Program-made: the position numbers and the translations under genes
Notes under the pieces: model-generated
Told to the model about the DNA's origin: nothing
What the model saw: only the letters and a program-made list of their open reading frames with translations
Databases searched by the model: none
Shown: positions 21,328 through 29,909 of the stretch, in pieces
How the letters are laid out: every line of letters begins with the position of its first letter
Numbering within the stretch: the first letter of the stretch is position 1
NCBI RefSeq assembly: GCF_030124325.1
Contig: NZ_JASKLR010000003.1
Span: 447,105 to 511,104, forward strand
Direction of reading: 5' to 3'
Length of the DNA: 64,000 nt
DNA from: Sinorhizobium sp. 8-89
GTDB lineage: Bacteria > Pseudomonadota > Alphaproteobacteria > Rhizobiales > Rhizobiaceae

Positions 21328-22203
21328 ATGAGAACTATTACCACCATCACCGAGCTGCGCGCAGCCCTTGCCGAGCACAGGCGGGCGGGGAAGACCATCG
21401 GTCTTGTCCCCACGATGGGGTATCTTCACGCCGGTCACATGGAACTCGTGCGCCGCGCACGCAGCGAGAACGACGTTGTCGTCGCCAGCATCTTCGTCAA
21501 TCCGCTGCAGTTCGGGCCGAACGAGGATCTTGCCAAATATCCGCGCGACCTTGCCCGCGACGAGGCGATGCTCGCCGACGGCGGCGTCGATTTTCTGTTC
21601 GCGCCTGGCGTTTCCGACATGTATCCGCGTCGGATGGAAACGGTTGTCGACTTGCCGAAGCTCGGCTCGGAACTCGAGGGCTCGGTGCGGCCCGGCCATT
21701 TCGCCGGTGTCGCGACCGTCGTCACCAAGCTCTTCAACATCGTGCAGCCGGATCGCGCCTATTTCGGCGAGAAGGATTTTCAGCAGCTCCAGATCATCCG
21801 CCGCATGGTCGAGGATCTGGCGCAGCCCGTCTCGGTGATCGGCATACCGACGGTGCGCGAAGCCGACGGTCTCGCCTGTTCATCGCGCAACGTCTATCTG
21901 ACCGCGGACGAGCGCCGCGCTGCCGGGATCGTTCCGAAGGCGCTGGACGAGGCCGAGCGGCTGATAGCCGGCGGATTGATCGACGCTGCCGCGGTCGAGA
22001 AGGGCGTCATCGACTTCCTGTCCACGGAACCGCTGGCCCGGCCCGAGGTCGTCGCGCTGCGCGATCCGGAAACGCTGGAACCGATCCAGGAAATCGGCGA
22101 GAAGCCGGTTCTTCTCCTGCTTTTTGTCCGCTTCGGTACCACGAAGTTGCTCGATAACCGTGTTATCGCTCCGAAATCCGCCCGTTTTGCAAAGGTTGCC
22201 TGA
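21328..22203 (+). CDS. panC: PanC, pantothenate synthetase
   Basis: A 291-residue ATP-dependent ligase joining pantoate and beta-alanine. The nucleotide-binding HIGH-type motif is in [14 protein letters not shown], followed by GEKDFQQLQ and SSRNVYL, all typical of PanC. The start ATG 21328 ([14 protein letters not shown]) has GGAGGA 7 nt upstream; the longer frame from 21220 would translate the end of a repeat. panB follows after 2 nt, so they form a pantothenate operon. Confidence 0.96.
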   Translation: MRTITTITELRAALAEHRRAGKTIGLVPTMGYLHAGHMELVRRARSENDVVVASIFVNPLQFGPNEDLAKYPRDLARDEAMLADGGVDFLFAPGVSDMYPRRMETVVDLPKLGSELEGSVRPGHFAGVATVVTKLFNIVQPDRAYFGEKDFQQLQIIRRMVEDLAQPVSVIGIPTVREADGLACSSRNVYLTADERRAAGIVPKALDEAERLIAGGLIDAAAVEKGVIDFLSTEPLARPEVVALRDPETLEPIQEIGEKPVLLLLFVRFGTTKLLDNRVIAPKSARFAKVA

Positions 22204-22205
22204 GA

Positions 22206-23027
22206 ATGAGCGTACAAACCACGAAGCGGCGGCTGAGCCCCGCCAGTATCGAAGCGCTGAAGGGCGAACGTCCGATCGTCAGCCTCACCGCCTATACGAC
22301 GCCGATCGCGCGCCTGCTCGACCCGCATGTGGATTTCCTGCTCGTCGGCGATTCGCTCGGCATGGTGCTTTACGGCCTCGACACGACCGTGGGCGTCACG
22401 CTCGACATGATGATCGCGCATGGCCAGGCGGTGATGCGCGGCTCCGAACGCTCCTGCGTCGTGATCGATCTTCCCTTCGGCTCCTATCAGGAATCGAAAG
22501 AGCAGGCCTTCCGTAGCGCCGCCCGTATCCTGAAGGAAACCGGCTGCAGCGCCGTCAAGCTGGAGGGTGGGGCGGAAATGGCCGAGACGGTCGATTTCCT
22601 GGTCAGCCGCGGCATTCCGGTGCTCGGCCATGTCGGCCTCATGCCGCAGCTCGTCAACACCACGGGCGGCTACCGTTCGGTCGGGCGCAACGAAAAGGAA
22701 GTGGCCAAGATCCGCCGCGACGCGAAGGCGATCGACGACGCCGGTGCCTTTGCGATCGTCGTCGAGGGTACGGTAGAACCCGTCGCCCGAGAGATCACCG
22801 CGACCTTGCGGGCGCCTACGATCGGCATCGGCGCATCGCCCGCCTGCGACGGCCAGATCCTCGTGTCGGACGACATGCTCGGCCTCTTCAACGACTTCAA
22901 GCCGCGTTTCGTCAAGCATTTCGCCGAACTCGCGCCGGCGATCTCGAAGGCCGTCGAAGACTATGCCAACGAGGTGAAGGCGCGGACCTTCCCGGGTATC
23001 GAGCATACCTTTCAGTTGAAGCGCTGA
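22206..23027 (+). CDS. panB: PanB, ketopantoate hydroxymethyltransferase
   Basis: A 273-residue (beta/alpha)8 enzyme that makes ketopantoate from alpha-ketoisovalerate and methylene-tetrahydrofolate. The metal- and substrate-binding segments ([14 protein letters not shown] and VIDLPFGSY) and the EGG/E-rich active-site loop are present. It begins 2 nt after panC. The next interval holds a dispersed repeat. Confidence 0.96.
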   Translation: MSVQTTKRRLSPASIEALKGERPIVSLTAYTTPIARLLDPHVDFLLVGDSLGMVLYGLDTTVGVTLDMMIAHGQAVMRGSERSCVVIDLPFGSYQESKEQAFRSAARILKETGCSAVKLEGGAEMAETVDFLVSRGIPVLGHVGLMPQLVNTTGGYRSVGRNEKEVAKIRRDAKAIDDAGAFAIVVEGTVEPVAREITATLRAPTIGIGASPACDGQILVSDDMLGLFNDFKPRFVKHFAELAPAISKAVEDYANEVKARTFPGIEHTFQLKR

Positions 23028-23051
23028 TCGCACGGACGATCGTAATCTTTT

Positions 23052-23163
23052 GCCCCTCACCCTAGCCCTCTCCCCGCATGCGGGGAGAGGGGACTGGGAG
23101 TGTGCGGCGAGTCCCTTCTCCCCGCATGCCGGGAGAAGGTCGCGGCAGCGGGATGAGGGGCGG
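23052..23163. repeat. Three-part palindromic repeat (outer inverted repeat with two inner hairpins)
   Basis: Outer arms GCCCCTCACCC (23052-23062) and GGATGAGGGGC (23151-23161) enclose a 26-bp perfect palindrome centred on CCCGCATGCGGG (23066-23091) and a second, one-mismatch hairpin (23114-23139). Elements of this plan are widespread in alphaproteobacterial intergenic DNA. It may also act as the end of the pan transcript. Confidence 0.75.
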
Positions 23164-23352
23164 AAACGAATGACGCAGAGCGATCGGATCAAGGGTCGCT
23201 GCCCCGTCGTCGGAGCAAGAGAGGCGACACCCCTAACCATCAGAAAATTCAATCACTGCATCAGCGTAATTGAATTGTCGGGGCGTGTGGCAGCGCCTAT
23301 CTGTCCCCATGCCGGGTCGCGGACGTGCCTCCGGTTTCGGCGGAGGATGATC

Positions 23353-24072
23353 ATGAACAGAGACGATTTCCGGGCGGGCCTGCGCGGCGGCTTTCCCGTT
23401 ATGCTTTCCGCGTCGCCCTTTGGCGCGCTCTTCGGGGCGCTCGCGGTCGACAACGGCTTTTCGGTTGCCGATGCGGTGTTCATGAGCGCGACCGTCTATG
23501 CCGGCGCCAGCCAGATGGTCGGCATCGAACTCTTCGGCAACAATGTCCAGCCGTGGCTGGTCGTGCTTTCGGTTTTTGCGGTTAACTTCCGCCATGTGCT
23601 CTATTCGGCCTCGATCGCAAAGCATATCCGCCACTTCACGCTCATCCAGAAGCTTCTCGCCTTCTTCCTGCTGGTCGATCCGCAATATGCCGAGACGGAG
23701 CAGCGTGGCGAGCGGGGCCTGCCTGTCACCTTCTCCTGGTATCTCGGCTTCGGCCTCGTCATCTATTTTCCCTGGGTTCTCAACACGCTTGTCGGCGCGC
23801 TTTTCGGGCAGTTGATCGGCGATCCGAAGGCGATCGGCCTCGATGTGTTGTTGCCGATCTATTTCCTCGGCCTCGTGCTCGGTTTCCGCACGCGCGATCG
23901 CTTCCTGCCCGTGGTTGCGATCAGCGCCGTCGCCTCCGTTGCCGCCATGCATTTCGTCGGCTCGCCCTGGCATGTCAGCATCGGCGCGCTTGCCGGCATC
24001 CTGCTCGCGGCTTTCCTGCCGCAGGAGCCCCGCCCGCGGCAGGGGCTGGCGGCTGTTGAAAAGGAGGCGTGA
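23353..24072 (+). CDS. azlC: AzlC family permease subunit
   Basis: A 239-residue membrane protein with five to six helices, starting MNRDDFRAGLRGGFPVMLS, the typical AzlC N-terminus. With AzlD it forms a branched-chain amino-acid exporter (LIV-E family) in the inner membrane. GGAGG lies 6 nt before the ATG 23353; the frame runs upstream through a repeat and is not coding there. azlD begins 3 nt after the stop. Confidence 0.92.
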   Translation: MNRDDFRAGLRGGFPVMLSASPFGALFGALAVDNGFSVADAVFMSATVYAGASQMVGIELFGNNVQPWLVVLSVFAVNFRHVLYSASIAKHIRHFTLIQKLLAFFLLVDPQYAETEQRGERGLPVTFSWYLGFGLVIYFPWVLNTLVGALFGQLIGDPKAIGLDVLLPIYFLGLVLGFRTRDRFLPVVAISAVASVAAMHFVGSPWHVSIGALAGILLAAFLPQEPRPRQGLAAVEKEA

Positions 24073-24075
24073 GCC

Positions 24076-24384
24076 ATGGATGCCCAGCACCTCAACCTCA
24101 TCTACCTGATCGTCGCCGCCGCACTCGCAACTTTCGCAACCCGGTTCGGCGGCTATGTGCTGATCACTCAGTTGAAGCGCATTCCGCCGCGGCTCGAGGC
24201 GGCGCTGAATGCCGTCCCGGCGGCGGTTCTGACGACGTTGGTTGCGCCAGCCTTCGTCTATGGCGGCTTCGACGTCGCGGCGTCCATGCTCGTTGCCTTT
24301 GCAATCGGGCTGCGCTTCTCGACACTTCGCATGCTGCTTGTCGGCTGGGTCGCGGTAATGGCGATTCGGCACCTGGTTCTGTAG
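24076..24384 (+). CDS. azlD: AzlD family exporter subunit
   Basis: A 102-residue, three- to four-helix membrane protein containing the family pattern ATRFGGYVL and PRLEAALNAVPAAVLTTL. It is the small partner of AzlC, encoded directly behind it. Substrate assignment (branched-chain amino acids) is by family only. Confidence 0.92.
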   Translation: MDAQHLNLIYLIVAAALATFATRFGGYVLITQLKRIPPRLEAALNAVPAAVLTTLVAPAFVYGGFDVAASMLVAFAIGLRFSTLRMLLVGWVAVMAIRHLVL

Positions 24385-24493
24385 ACCTCCAGGAAACGAG
24401 AGCTTCCGGCCGCCATTGGCGTTGGAGCGCTAGTGGACTATCATTCTTTCATTGCCGGAGAGGCATCGGCGCTCCGGCCGTGGAGGAGCGACC

Positions 24494-24733
24494 ATGATGA
24501 TCAGGATATTGATTGCCCTTTTGCTAGCGATCGCGCCTGTGACCGCCTTCGCCAATTCGTGCCCCTCGCAGATGGCCGCAATCGACGCGGCCCTGCCGTC
24601 AGCCTCCCTTTCCGAGGCCGACATGGCCAAGGTCAAACAGTTGCGCCAGCAGGGCGAAGACCTGCACAAGGCTGGCGATCACGCCGGTTCCGGGGCAGCG
24701 CTTGGCGAAGCAAAGAAAATGTTGGGAATCTGA
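24494..24733 (+). CDS. Small secreted protein of unknown function
   Basis: A 79-residue protein with a clear Sec signal peptide (MMIRILIALLLAIAPVTAFA) and a short helical, charged mature part with a single Cys near its start (NSCPSQMAAID). GGAGGAG lies 5 nt before the ATG, which supports translation. The mature part looks like a two-helix hairpin. I do not recognise a named family. Confidence 0.75.
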   Translation: MMIRILIALLLAIAPVTAFANSCPSQMAAIDAALPSASLSEADMAKVKQLRQQGEDLHKAGDHAGSGAALGEAKKMLGI

Positions 24734-25023
24734 ATTGAGGAGCCGGGCTACCCCCGGCTTTACAGTTCCCGAGAAAATCCGCGACCGATCGGTTAAGCCG
24801 CAGGTTCGGTGTCGTGCCTGGAATATTGACGTCCGCGCCCTGTGTCGACTGCGGGCGGCGAAGCCGCCGGCCTCGCCAGTGGGGGCGCGGCATGCGGACG
24901 GACGGCATCCCGTTTCAGGCGCAAACGATTGATGATTGTCAAATCCAGTAGAATTTTCGGGTTACGCTCGGGCGTCGCGGGAAATATAAAGTTGTTGTTG
25001 GTAGAGACTATAAACCTCCCAAC

Positions 25024-25065
25024 GGAGGCCCGGCTGCCCCAGCCCCCAACCTATGCCGGGCCTCC
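25024..25065 (+). other. Strong hairpin, candidate structured RNA
   Basis: An 11-bp perfect stem GGAGGCCCGGC / GCCGGGCCTCC encloses a 20-nt C-rich loop, and an overlapping alternative hairpin CCTCC-CAAC-GGAGG lies at 25015-25028. Two mutually exclusive stems sharing GGAGG is the sort of arrangement seen in attenuators or small RNAs. The function is unknown. Confidence 0.35.
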
Positions 25066-25157
25066 CGCAACCAGCCATGATCGAACGATTCGCCGGCTTC
25101 CGCGGCGCAACCGGCGCGGAAAGGCCTTTCGCCTGTTCGGCATACTGGAGTGCCAGA

Positions 25158-25190
25158 TCATTTCATTGTCTCATTGAAACAATGAAATGA
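25158..25190. repeat. AT-rich palindrome related to the one at 20993
   Basis: A 12-bp perfect inverted repeat TCATTTCATTGT / ACAATGAAATGA with a 9-nt loop. It precedes a stop-proximal repeat in the other orientation, as at 20.9-21.0 kb. Confidence 0.65.
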
Positions 25191-25207
25191 GCCAACTCAT
25201 TGAACCT

Positions 25208-25250
25208 ACGCAATTCGGACAGAGAACCGCTGCACACCTTTCCCGGAATC
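25208..25250 (-). repeat. Stop-proximal repeat, copy 2
   Basis: On the - strand this reads GGTGTGCAGCGGTTCTCTGT, a variant of the core at 20.95 kb, starting 3 nt after the pepP stop. Confidence 0.6.
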
Positions 25251-25253
25251 GCG

Positions 25254-27089
25254 CTAACGCGCGATCGCCTCCGTGGCGGCCTTTAGCCAGTTGCGCGTCT
25301 CGTCGCTGGCGAGCAGCGGCATGAGCTTCTCGCGCGTTTCCGCGTGGTAGGCGTTCAGCCAGGCAAGTTCGTCGTCCGTTAGGAGCGCGGGGAGAACGAG
25401 GCGCCGGTCGATCGGGCAGTAGGTCAGGGTGTCGAACCCGAGCATCGGCAGGTCGCCGCCCTCGATCTCCGAGGCCTCGCGGACGACGACGAGATTTTCG
25501 ATGCGGATGCCGAAGGCGCCCGGGCGATAGTAACCGGGCTCGTTGGAAAGGATCATGCCCGACAGCAGTTCCTGGGTCGAAAGCCGCGCAATGCGCTGCG
25601 GCCCCTCATGCACCGAAAGATAGGAGCCGACGCCATGGCCGGTGCCGTGAGCATACTCGGCGCCCGCCTTCCAGAGCGCGATGCGGGCGAGCGGATCGAG
25701 ATCGACGCCGCGCGAACCCTTGGGGAAGCGCGCTGTGCTGATCGCGATCATGCCTTTCAGCACCAGCGTGAAGAAGCGCTTTTGCTCTTCCGGAACGGAA
25801 CCGATCGCGACCGTTCGGGTGATGTCGGTCGTGCCGTTTATGTATTGCGCGCCGGAATCGATGAGGAACATGGTTCCGGGCTCGATTGTCCGATCCGTAT
25901 CCGTCGTCACGCGGTAGTGCATGATCGCTGCGTGCGAGCCGGCGCCTGCGATCGTATCGAAGGAGATATCCTTCAGCGGGTTCTGCATGCGTTCGCCGAC
26001 GGTCGCGCGTGTGGCCTCCAGACGTTCCGTCGCGGCAATCTCGGTTACGCTGCCCGGTTCCGTCTGGTCGAGCCAGGCGAGGAATTCGACCATCGCGGCG
26101 CCGTCCTGTAGATGGGCACGGACTGAGCCTTGGATCTCGGCGGCATTCTTGCGGGCGCGGGGGAGGCGGGCCGGATCGACCGCGCCTATGACCGAACCGC
26201 CCTTCTGGCGGATCAGTTCGCCGATGGCGAAAGGCGCAAGGTCCGGGTCGATCATGATCGCTGCGCCGGTCTCAGCCAGCGCCGCCAGCCGGTCTTCGAA
26301 GCTCGCCGGTGCGGCGATATCGGCAAGTTGGGTGAGATAGGCTTCCTGCTCGATACCGGTCTTGCGCTTGTCGAGAAAGATCTCGGCGCGGCCGCCCGCA
26401 TGGATGATGGCGCGGGCGAGCGGATGCGGCGTGTGTGGCACGTCGCTGCCTCGAATGTTGAAGGTCCAGGCGACGGAGGAGGGGTCAGTGAGCACGACGG
26501 CGGCGGCCTTGGTCTTTTCGAGGCCGGCGGCGATCGCGGCGATCTTTTCCTTTGCCAGTTGGCCGGCATGCTCGATCGGCTGGATCGTCACCCGGCCAAG
26601 CGGAGCGGCGGGCCTGGCAGTCCAGATCCGGTCAAGCGGGTTGTGGTCGAGGAAGACGAGCGCGCCGCCGATAGCGGCGAGCGCCTTCTGCAACTTGAGG
26701 ACCTCGGCACCGGTGTGAAGCCAGGGGTCAATGCCGAGGCGGAAGCCTTTCGGGGCATGACCCTCTAGCCAGACATGCGGCGGTTCGCCGATGAGGTCGC
26801 CACCCGTGAAGACACTGCCGTCCACCTGTTCCTTGAGCTGAGTCACGTAGCGTCCATCGACGAAGACGATCGCTTTACGCTGCGTGATGAGAGCGACGCC
26901 TGCAGAACCGGTAAAGCCCGTCAGCCAGGAGAGGCGCTCGGACGAGGCCGGCACGTATTCGCCCTGGAATTCGTCGGCGCGCGGCACGAGGAAGCCGTCA
27001 ATGTCGAGGGCCGGGAAAGCGGCGCGCAGGGCGGCGGTGCGCTCCTTGCCGAACTGAGGCGTGGAGGTGACTTCGAAGGACTGAAACAT
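25254..27089 (-). CDS. Aminopeptidase P family protein (Xaa-Pro aminopeptidase, M24B)
   Basis: A 611-residue two-metal peptidase that removes N-terminal residues before proline. It has two creatinase-like N-terminal domains and a C-terminal pita-bread domain with all five metal ligands: D411, D422, H485, E517 and E531 (in DSGAQYINGTTDIT, GTGHGVG, NEPGYY and IRIEN). The long three-domain form resembles eukaryotic cytosolic APP1 and is common in rhizobia. It is probably monocistronic. Confidence 0.93.
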   Translation of the reverse strand: MFQSFEVTSTPQFGKERTAALRAAFPALDIDGFLVPRADEFQGEYVPASSERLSWLTGFTGSAGVALITQRKAIVFVDGRYVTQLKEQVDGSVFTGGDLIGEPPHVWLEGHAPKGFRLGIDPWLHTGAEVLKLQKALAAIGGALVFLDHNPLDRIWTARPAAPLGRVTIQPIEHAGQLAKEKIAAIAAGLEKTKAAAVVLTDPSSVAWTFNIRGSDVPHTPHPLARAIIHAGGRAEIFLDKRKTGIEQEAYLTQLADIAAPASFEDRLAALAETGAAIMIDPDLAPFAIGELIRQKGGSVIGAVDPARLPRARKNAAEIQGSVRAHLQDGAAMVEFLAWLDQTEPGSVTEIAATERLEATRATVGERMQNPLKDISFDTIAGAGSHAAIMHYRVTTDTDRTIEPGTMFLIDSGAQYINGTTDITRTVAIGSVPEEQKRFFTLVLKGMIAISTARFPKGSRGVDLDPLARIALWKAGAEYAHGTGHGVGSYLSVHEGPQRIARLSTQELLSGMILSNEPGYYRPGAFGIRIENLVVVREASEIEGGDLPMLGFDTLTYCPIDRRLVLPALLTDDELAWLNAYHAETREKLMPLLASDETRNWLKAATEAIAR

Positions 27090-27384
27090 GGATATTTCCG
27101 GTAATCTGGCGGAGATCCGCGGCTAAGATGATCGCCATGTTAGCGGAAAGGCCGCTGCGGAGGAAAGAGGCGATATCCGGCCGTGAACAGACGGAAGCGG
27201 CCGAACCACCGCCGGAGCCTGAGGCGTGAAGGCAGGGCATTTGCCCATCCTGCGGACATATGCACCGCATGCATGGCACCCATGCTGCAAAGCATCTATC
27301 TCTATCGGAATAATGGTTTATAAGCCCGCTCAACGAACACGGACGAACATCCGGTGGTTCAAAAAGCTGCGGTTCTGAGAATAG

Positions 27385-27530
27385 TTGGTCATTCTGTTCT
27401 CCTCCTCCCTCAAGGGTGGCCAATTTCAGAACGGTAGACGCCCGCTTGAGCGCTCCTCCTCCTCAGGCTCGCGGGCATGGTCGGTGTTCAAGCCGGCCAA
27501 CAGGCGATGCCTCTGGCATCGCCTTTGTTT
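27385..27530 (+). ncRNA. Candidate alpha-r14-type trans-acting sRNA with two anti-SD loops
   Basis: Three successive hairpins can be drawn. The first (TTCTG ... CAGAA, 27392-27430s) holds CTCCTCCTCCC in its loop. The second, GCCCGC ... GCGGGC at about 27440-27476, holds CTCCTCCTCCT. The third is a Rho-independent terminator AGGCGATGCC-TCT-GGCATCGCCT followed by TTGTTT (27502-27530). Two unpaired anti-Shine-Dalgarno motifs plus a terminator is the plan of the alpha-r14 family, which includes S. meliloti NfeR1. The 5' end is estimated. It lies alone between two - strand genes. Confidence 0.7.
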
Positions 27531-27532
27531 CG

Positions 27533-27571
27533 AAAAGGGCCGCCCGTCATGATGGACCGGGTGGCCTTTTT
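27533..27571. terminator. Bidirectional terminator, serving prmA on the - strand
   Basis: A 13-bp stem with one bulge (AAAAGGGCCGCCCG ... CGGGTGGCCTTTT). T-runs occur at the end in both directions. It is about 120 nt beyond the prmA stop on the - strand. Confidence 0.7.
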
Positions 27572-27691
27572 CGTTTCTGGACTTTCTCAAATTAATGCTA
27601 TCGTTTTCCGCGATACGGTGTTGCAAGCGGCGAAGGACGTTGCTTTGCAAAGCGCCACGCGGACGAGTTGTCTTGTGCGGCCAGCGAGCCG

Positions 27692-28567
27692 CTATTTCGT
27701 CAGATGGATCGTGACCCAGCCGTTGCGCCAGATGGTGCGCACGTGCTTGAGATGCTGGCCGTTGTAGGCGGCAAGCACCTTCCAGCGCTGTTCGGCGAGG
27801 ATGCCGGACAGGATGACCGAGCCGCCGGGGGCGAGATTGGCGACGAGCTGCGGCGCCATCTTCATCAGCGGCCGGGCCAGGATGTTGGCTATGATCAGGT
27901 CGAAGGGGCCGTTGGCGCTGAAGGCCGTCGAGTGGAAACCGGGGGCGGTAGCAAAGGTCATGCCGTTGACGACGCCGTTGCGGCGGGCGTTTTCGCGCGC
28001 GACGCGGGTCGCGATCGGGTCGATGTCCGTAGCAAGCACCGGTACGTGCAGGAGCTTCCACGCGGCGATCGCGAGCACGCCGCTTCCCGTGCCGAGGTCG
28101 AGGACGTTGCGCACGGTCCGCGTATGCGCGACGGAGGCAAGCACTTCGAGGCATCCGGCCGTCGTGCCGTGGTGGCCCGTGCCGAAGGCCTGGCCAGCGT
28201 CGATCTCAATGGCGATTTCGCCGGTTTTGACCTTGTCGCGGTCGTGCGAGCCATGGACGACGAAGCGGCCGGCGCGCACGGGGGCAAGCCCCTCCAGCGA
28301 CTTGGCGATCCAGTCGATATCGGGCAGTACCTCGCGTTCGATGGAAAGGCGGGAGAAATCGGCGGCAAGCGCTTCGGCAAGCCGCGCCCTCACGCCATCC
28401 TCCTCATCAGCCATCATGTAGATAGAGGCTTCCCAGACGTCGCACTTCTCGTCGATCTCCATCGTCGCGATGGCGTAGTCTTCGTCCTCGAAAACCACGC
28501 TCATCACATCGAGCACGGCCTCGGCCTGTTTCTCGGTGCTGGTGACGAAAAGTCGTATCTCGCTCAA
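27692..28567 (-). CDS. prmA: PrmA, ribosomal protein L11 methyltransferase
   Basis: A 291-residue SAM-dependent methyltransferase that trimethylates L11. An N-terminal substrate-binding domain is followed by a class I Rossmann methyltransferase with motif I DLGTGSGVLAIAA and motif IV IIANIL. I choose the TTG at 28567 (LSEIRLFVTS, read as Met) with AAGGA about 5-6 nt upstream; a longer frame from another TTG at 28588 is possible. A RIME-like repeat lies upstream. Confidence 0.92.
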   Translation of the reverse strand: MSEIRLFVTSTEKQAEAVLDVMSVVFEDEDYAIATMEIDEKCDVWEASIYMMADEEDGVRARLAEALAADFSRLSIEREVLPDIDWIAKSLEGLAPVRAGRFVVHGSHDRDKVKTGEIAIEIDAGQAFGTGHHGTTAGCLEVLASVAHTRTVRNVLDLGTGSGVLAIAAWKLLHVPVLATDIDPIATRVARENARRNGVVNGMTFATAPGFHSTAFSANGPFDLIIANILARPLMKMAPQLVANLAPGGSVILSGILAEQRWKVLAAYNGQHLKHVRTIWRNGWVTIHLTK

Positions 28568-28640
28568 CGGTCTGTCCTTCGGCTGCAATCGGTCTCGCCG
28601 CTATCATGAATGGGGCGCAAACGCAAAGCGCCGCTACGGC

Positions 28641-28742
28641 ATGTTTCCTTAAATCGTCTCCGACTTGAGGGTAAAAACATGCAGCAATTCAAAGTGCTGC
28701 AGCGTCCTTTGCGCGTCTCGAAAGACGCGCGGCGCTGCAGGC
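28641..28742 (-). repeat. RIME1-like element, copy C (complete)
   Basis: Reads in the opposite orientation to copy B: AT-rich palindrome CCTTAAATCG-TCTC-CGACTTGAGG (28647-28670), then ACATGCAGCAATTCAAAGTG, then GC-rich palindrome GCGCGTCT-CGAA-AGACGCGC (28711-28730) and GGCGCTGCAG. It lies between the start of prmA and the end of the SCO gene. Confidence 0.75.
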
Positions 28743-28777
28743 ACTGCGCTTCCAAGAAGGTCGGATGAACTGTTAGC

Positions 28778-29377
28778 TCAGCCCTTTGTCAGGTTCTCGA
28801 GCTTCTCGACGGCGGTTTCCGGGTTCTCGCCATAGGCGATCGTACCGCTGAAGTGCCCGTTCGCGTCGAGCAGGAACACCGAGGCTGTGTGGTCCATGGT
28901 GTAGTCGCCGTCCGGGTTCTCTTCGTCCACCGGCACCTTCTTGTAGTAGACGCGATAGCCCTTGACCATTTCGAGGACCTTGTCCGGCGGGCCGGAAATG
29001 CCGGTGACACGCTTGGAGACGTTGGAGACGTATTGGCCGAGAATCTCCGGCGTATCGCGCTCCGGATCGACGGTGATGAAATAGGCCTGCAGCTTGCTGC
29101 CGTCGGGATCGACCTTTTCGAGCCAGCCGTTCATCTCGAATAGCGTGGTCGGGCAGACTTCAGGGCAATGGGTGAAACCGAAGAAAAGCGCGGTCGGCTT
29201 GCCGGTGAACGCCTTTTCGGTAATCGGCTTGCCGTCCTGGGCGACAAGCGTGAAGGGCACGCCGAAGGGGCCGGAGGATGCCTGCTGCTTCGATTGCGTC
29301 ATGTCGTAGGTGAGCCAGCCGAGGATCGCCACCATGACGAGGATGGCCGCCCAGAGGGCAATGCGAATGGATTTCAT
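28778..29377 (-). CDS. SCO1/SenC family copper chaperone
   Basis: A 199-residue membrane-anchored thioredoxin-fold protein: an N-terminal helix (residues 5-24), then a periplasmic domain with the copper ligands CPEVC (C71, C75) and H163 in MDHTASVF. SCO proteins deliver copper to the CuA site of cytochrome oxidase or act as thiol reductants. No oxidase genes are nearby. A small membrane protein is encoded upstream on the same strand. Confidence 0.93.
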   Translation of the reverse strand: MKSIRIALWAAILVMVAILGWLTYDMTQSKQQASSGPFGVPFTLVAQDGKPITEKAFTGKPTALFFGFTHCPEVCPTTLFEMNGWLEKVDPDGSKLQAYFITVDPERDTPEILGQYVSNVSKRVTGISGPPDKVLEMVKGYRVYYKKVPVDEENPDGDYTMDHTASVFLLDANGHFSGTIAYGENPETAVEKLENLTKG

Positions 29378-29514
29378 CGTTGGTACCGGTCTGTTGTGGG
29401 CCGCGGCGGGCCGTCAATGAACGTGGCGTTGTGATACCGCGTCGCCACCACCGGCGCAAAGGGAGAATTGCCGCAGGGACCCGTCGGGTCACGCGGCACG
29501 CGTGCGAACACGTA

Positions 29515-29673
29515 TCAGAAGCACCACGAAAGTCCGGCTTGGGCGAGCGACAGGAAGATGTCGGCGCCATGTGCGATCCAGCCCTGGAAGGCGAGAACGG
29601 CGACGAGCGCGAACGCGCCCGCGACAAAGGCGAGAACGAGGGGCGAGAGCGATTTCTTCGTATCCGTGCGCAT
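29515..29673 (-). CDS. Small single-helix membrane protein, hypothetical
   Basis: A 52-residue frame: charged start MRTDTKKSLSP, one strong membrane helix (LVLAFVAGAFALVAVLAF) and a short tail ending in SWCF. There is no clear ribosome binding site, so translation is uncertain. It precedes the SCO gene by 137 nt on the same strand and could be a partner. No family recognised. Confidence 0.45.
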   Translation of the reverse strand: MRTDTKKSLSPLVLAFVAGAFALVAVLAFQGWIAHGADIFLSLAQAGLSWCF

Positions 29674-29909
29674 GAAACAAATCATAACACTGCAGGGCGA
29701 CAAGGAAAGGGCCCCGGGACAGATCGTCGGCAGTTCATCCGCAACTTGGCAGCCGTGTTTTAGCGAATGTTTAAGGTCTGTTTGCCAGTGTCGGCGAACG
29801 CGGAGAAGTGCACCACTTCGACATGACATGAGGTCATCCGGTTGATCGAGCCCGGCCTTCCGCATCGATCGTAACGGACGACCTCGCCTGCCGCGGCGGG
29901 TCCAATGCA

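Larger units (their letters stand above)
24734..25253. other. 520-bp interval without a convincing gene
   Basis: It contains a weak terminator hairpin (AGCCGGG ... CCCGGCT, 24741-24759) after the small secreted protein gene, a strong GC hairpin at 25024-25065 and two repeat pieces at 25158-25250. An open frame of 111 codons spans part of it, but it has no ribosome binding site and runs through the hairpin, so I do not call it. Confidence 0.5.

Noticed and set aside
23233-24372. A 379-codon - strand frame opposite azlC-azlD
   Set aside because: Shadow frame; the + strand products are clear membrane proteins with good start sites.
24842-25177. A 111-codon + strand frame before pepP
   Set aside because: It runs through a strong hairpin and repeat pieces and lacks a ribosome binding site.
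27330-27392. A 20-codon - strand frame with a very strong GGAGGAGG ribosome binding site
   Set aside because: The purine-rich site is simply the complement of the CUCCUCC anti-SD loop of the + strand small RNA candidate, so the apparent signal is expected by chance.
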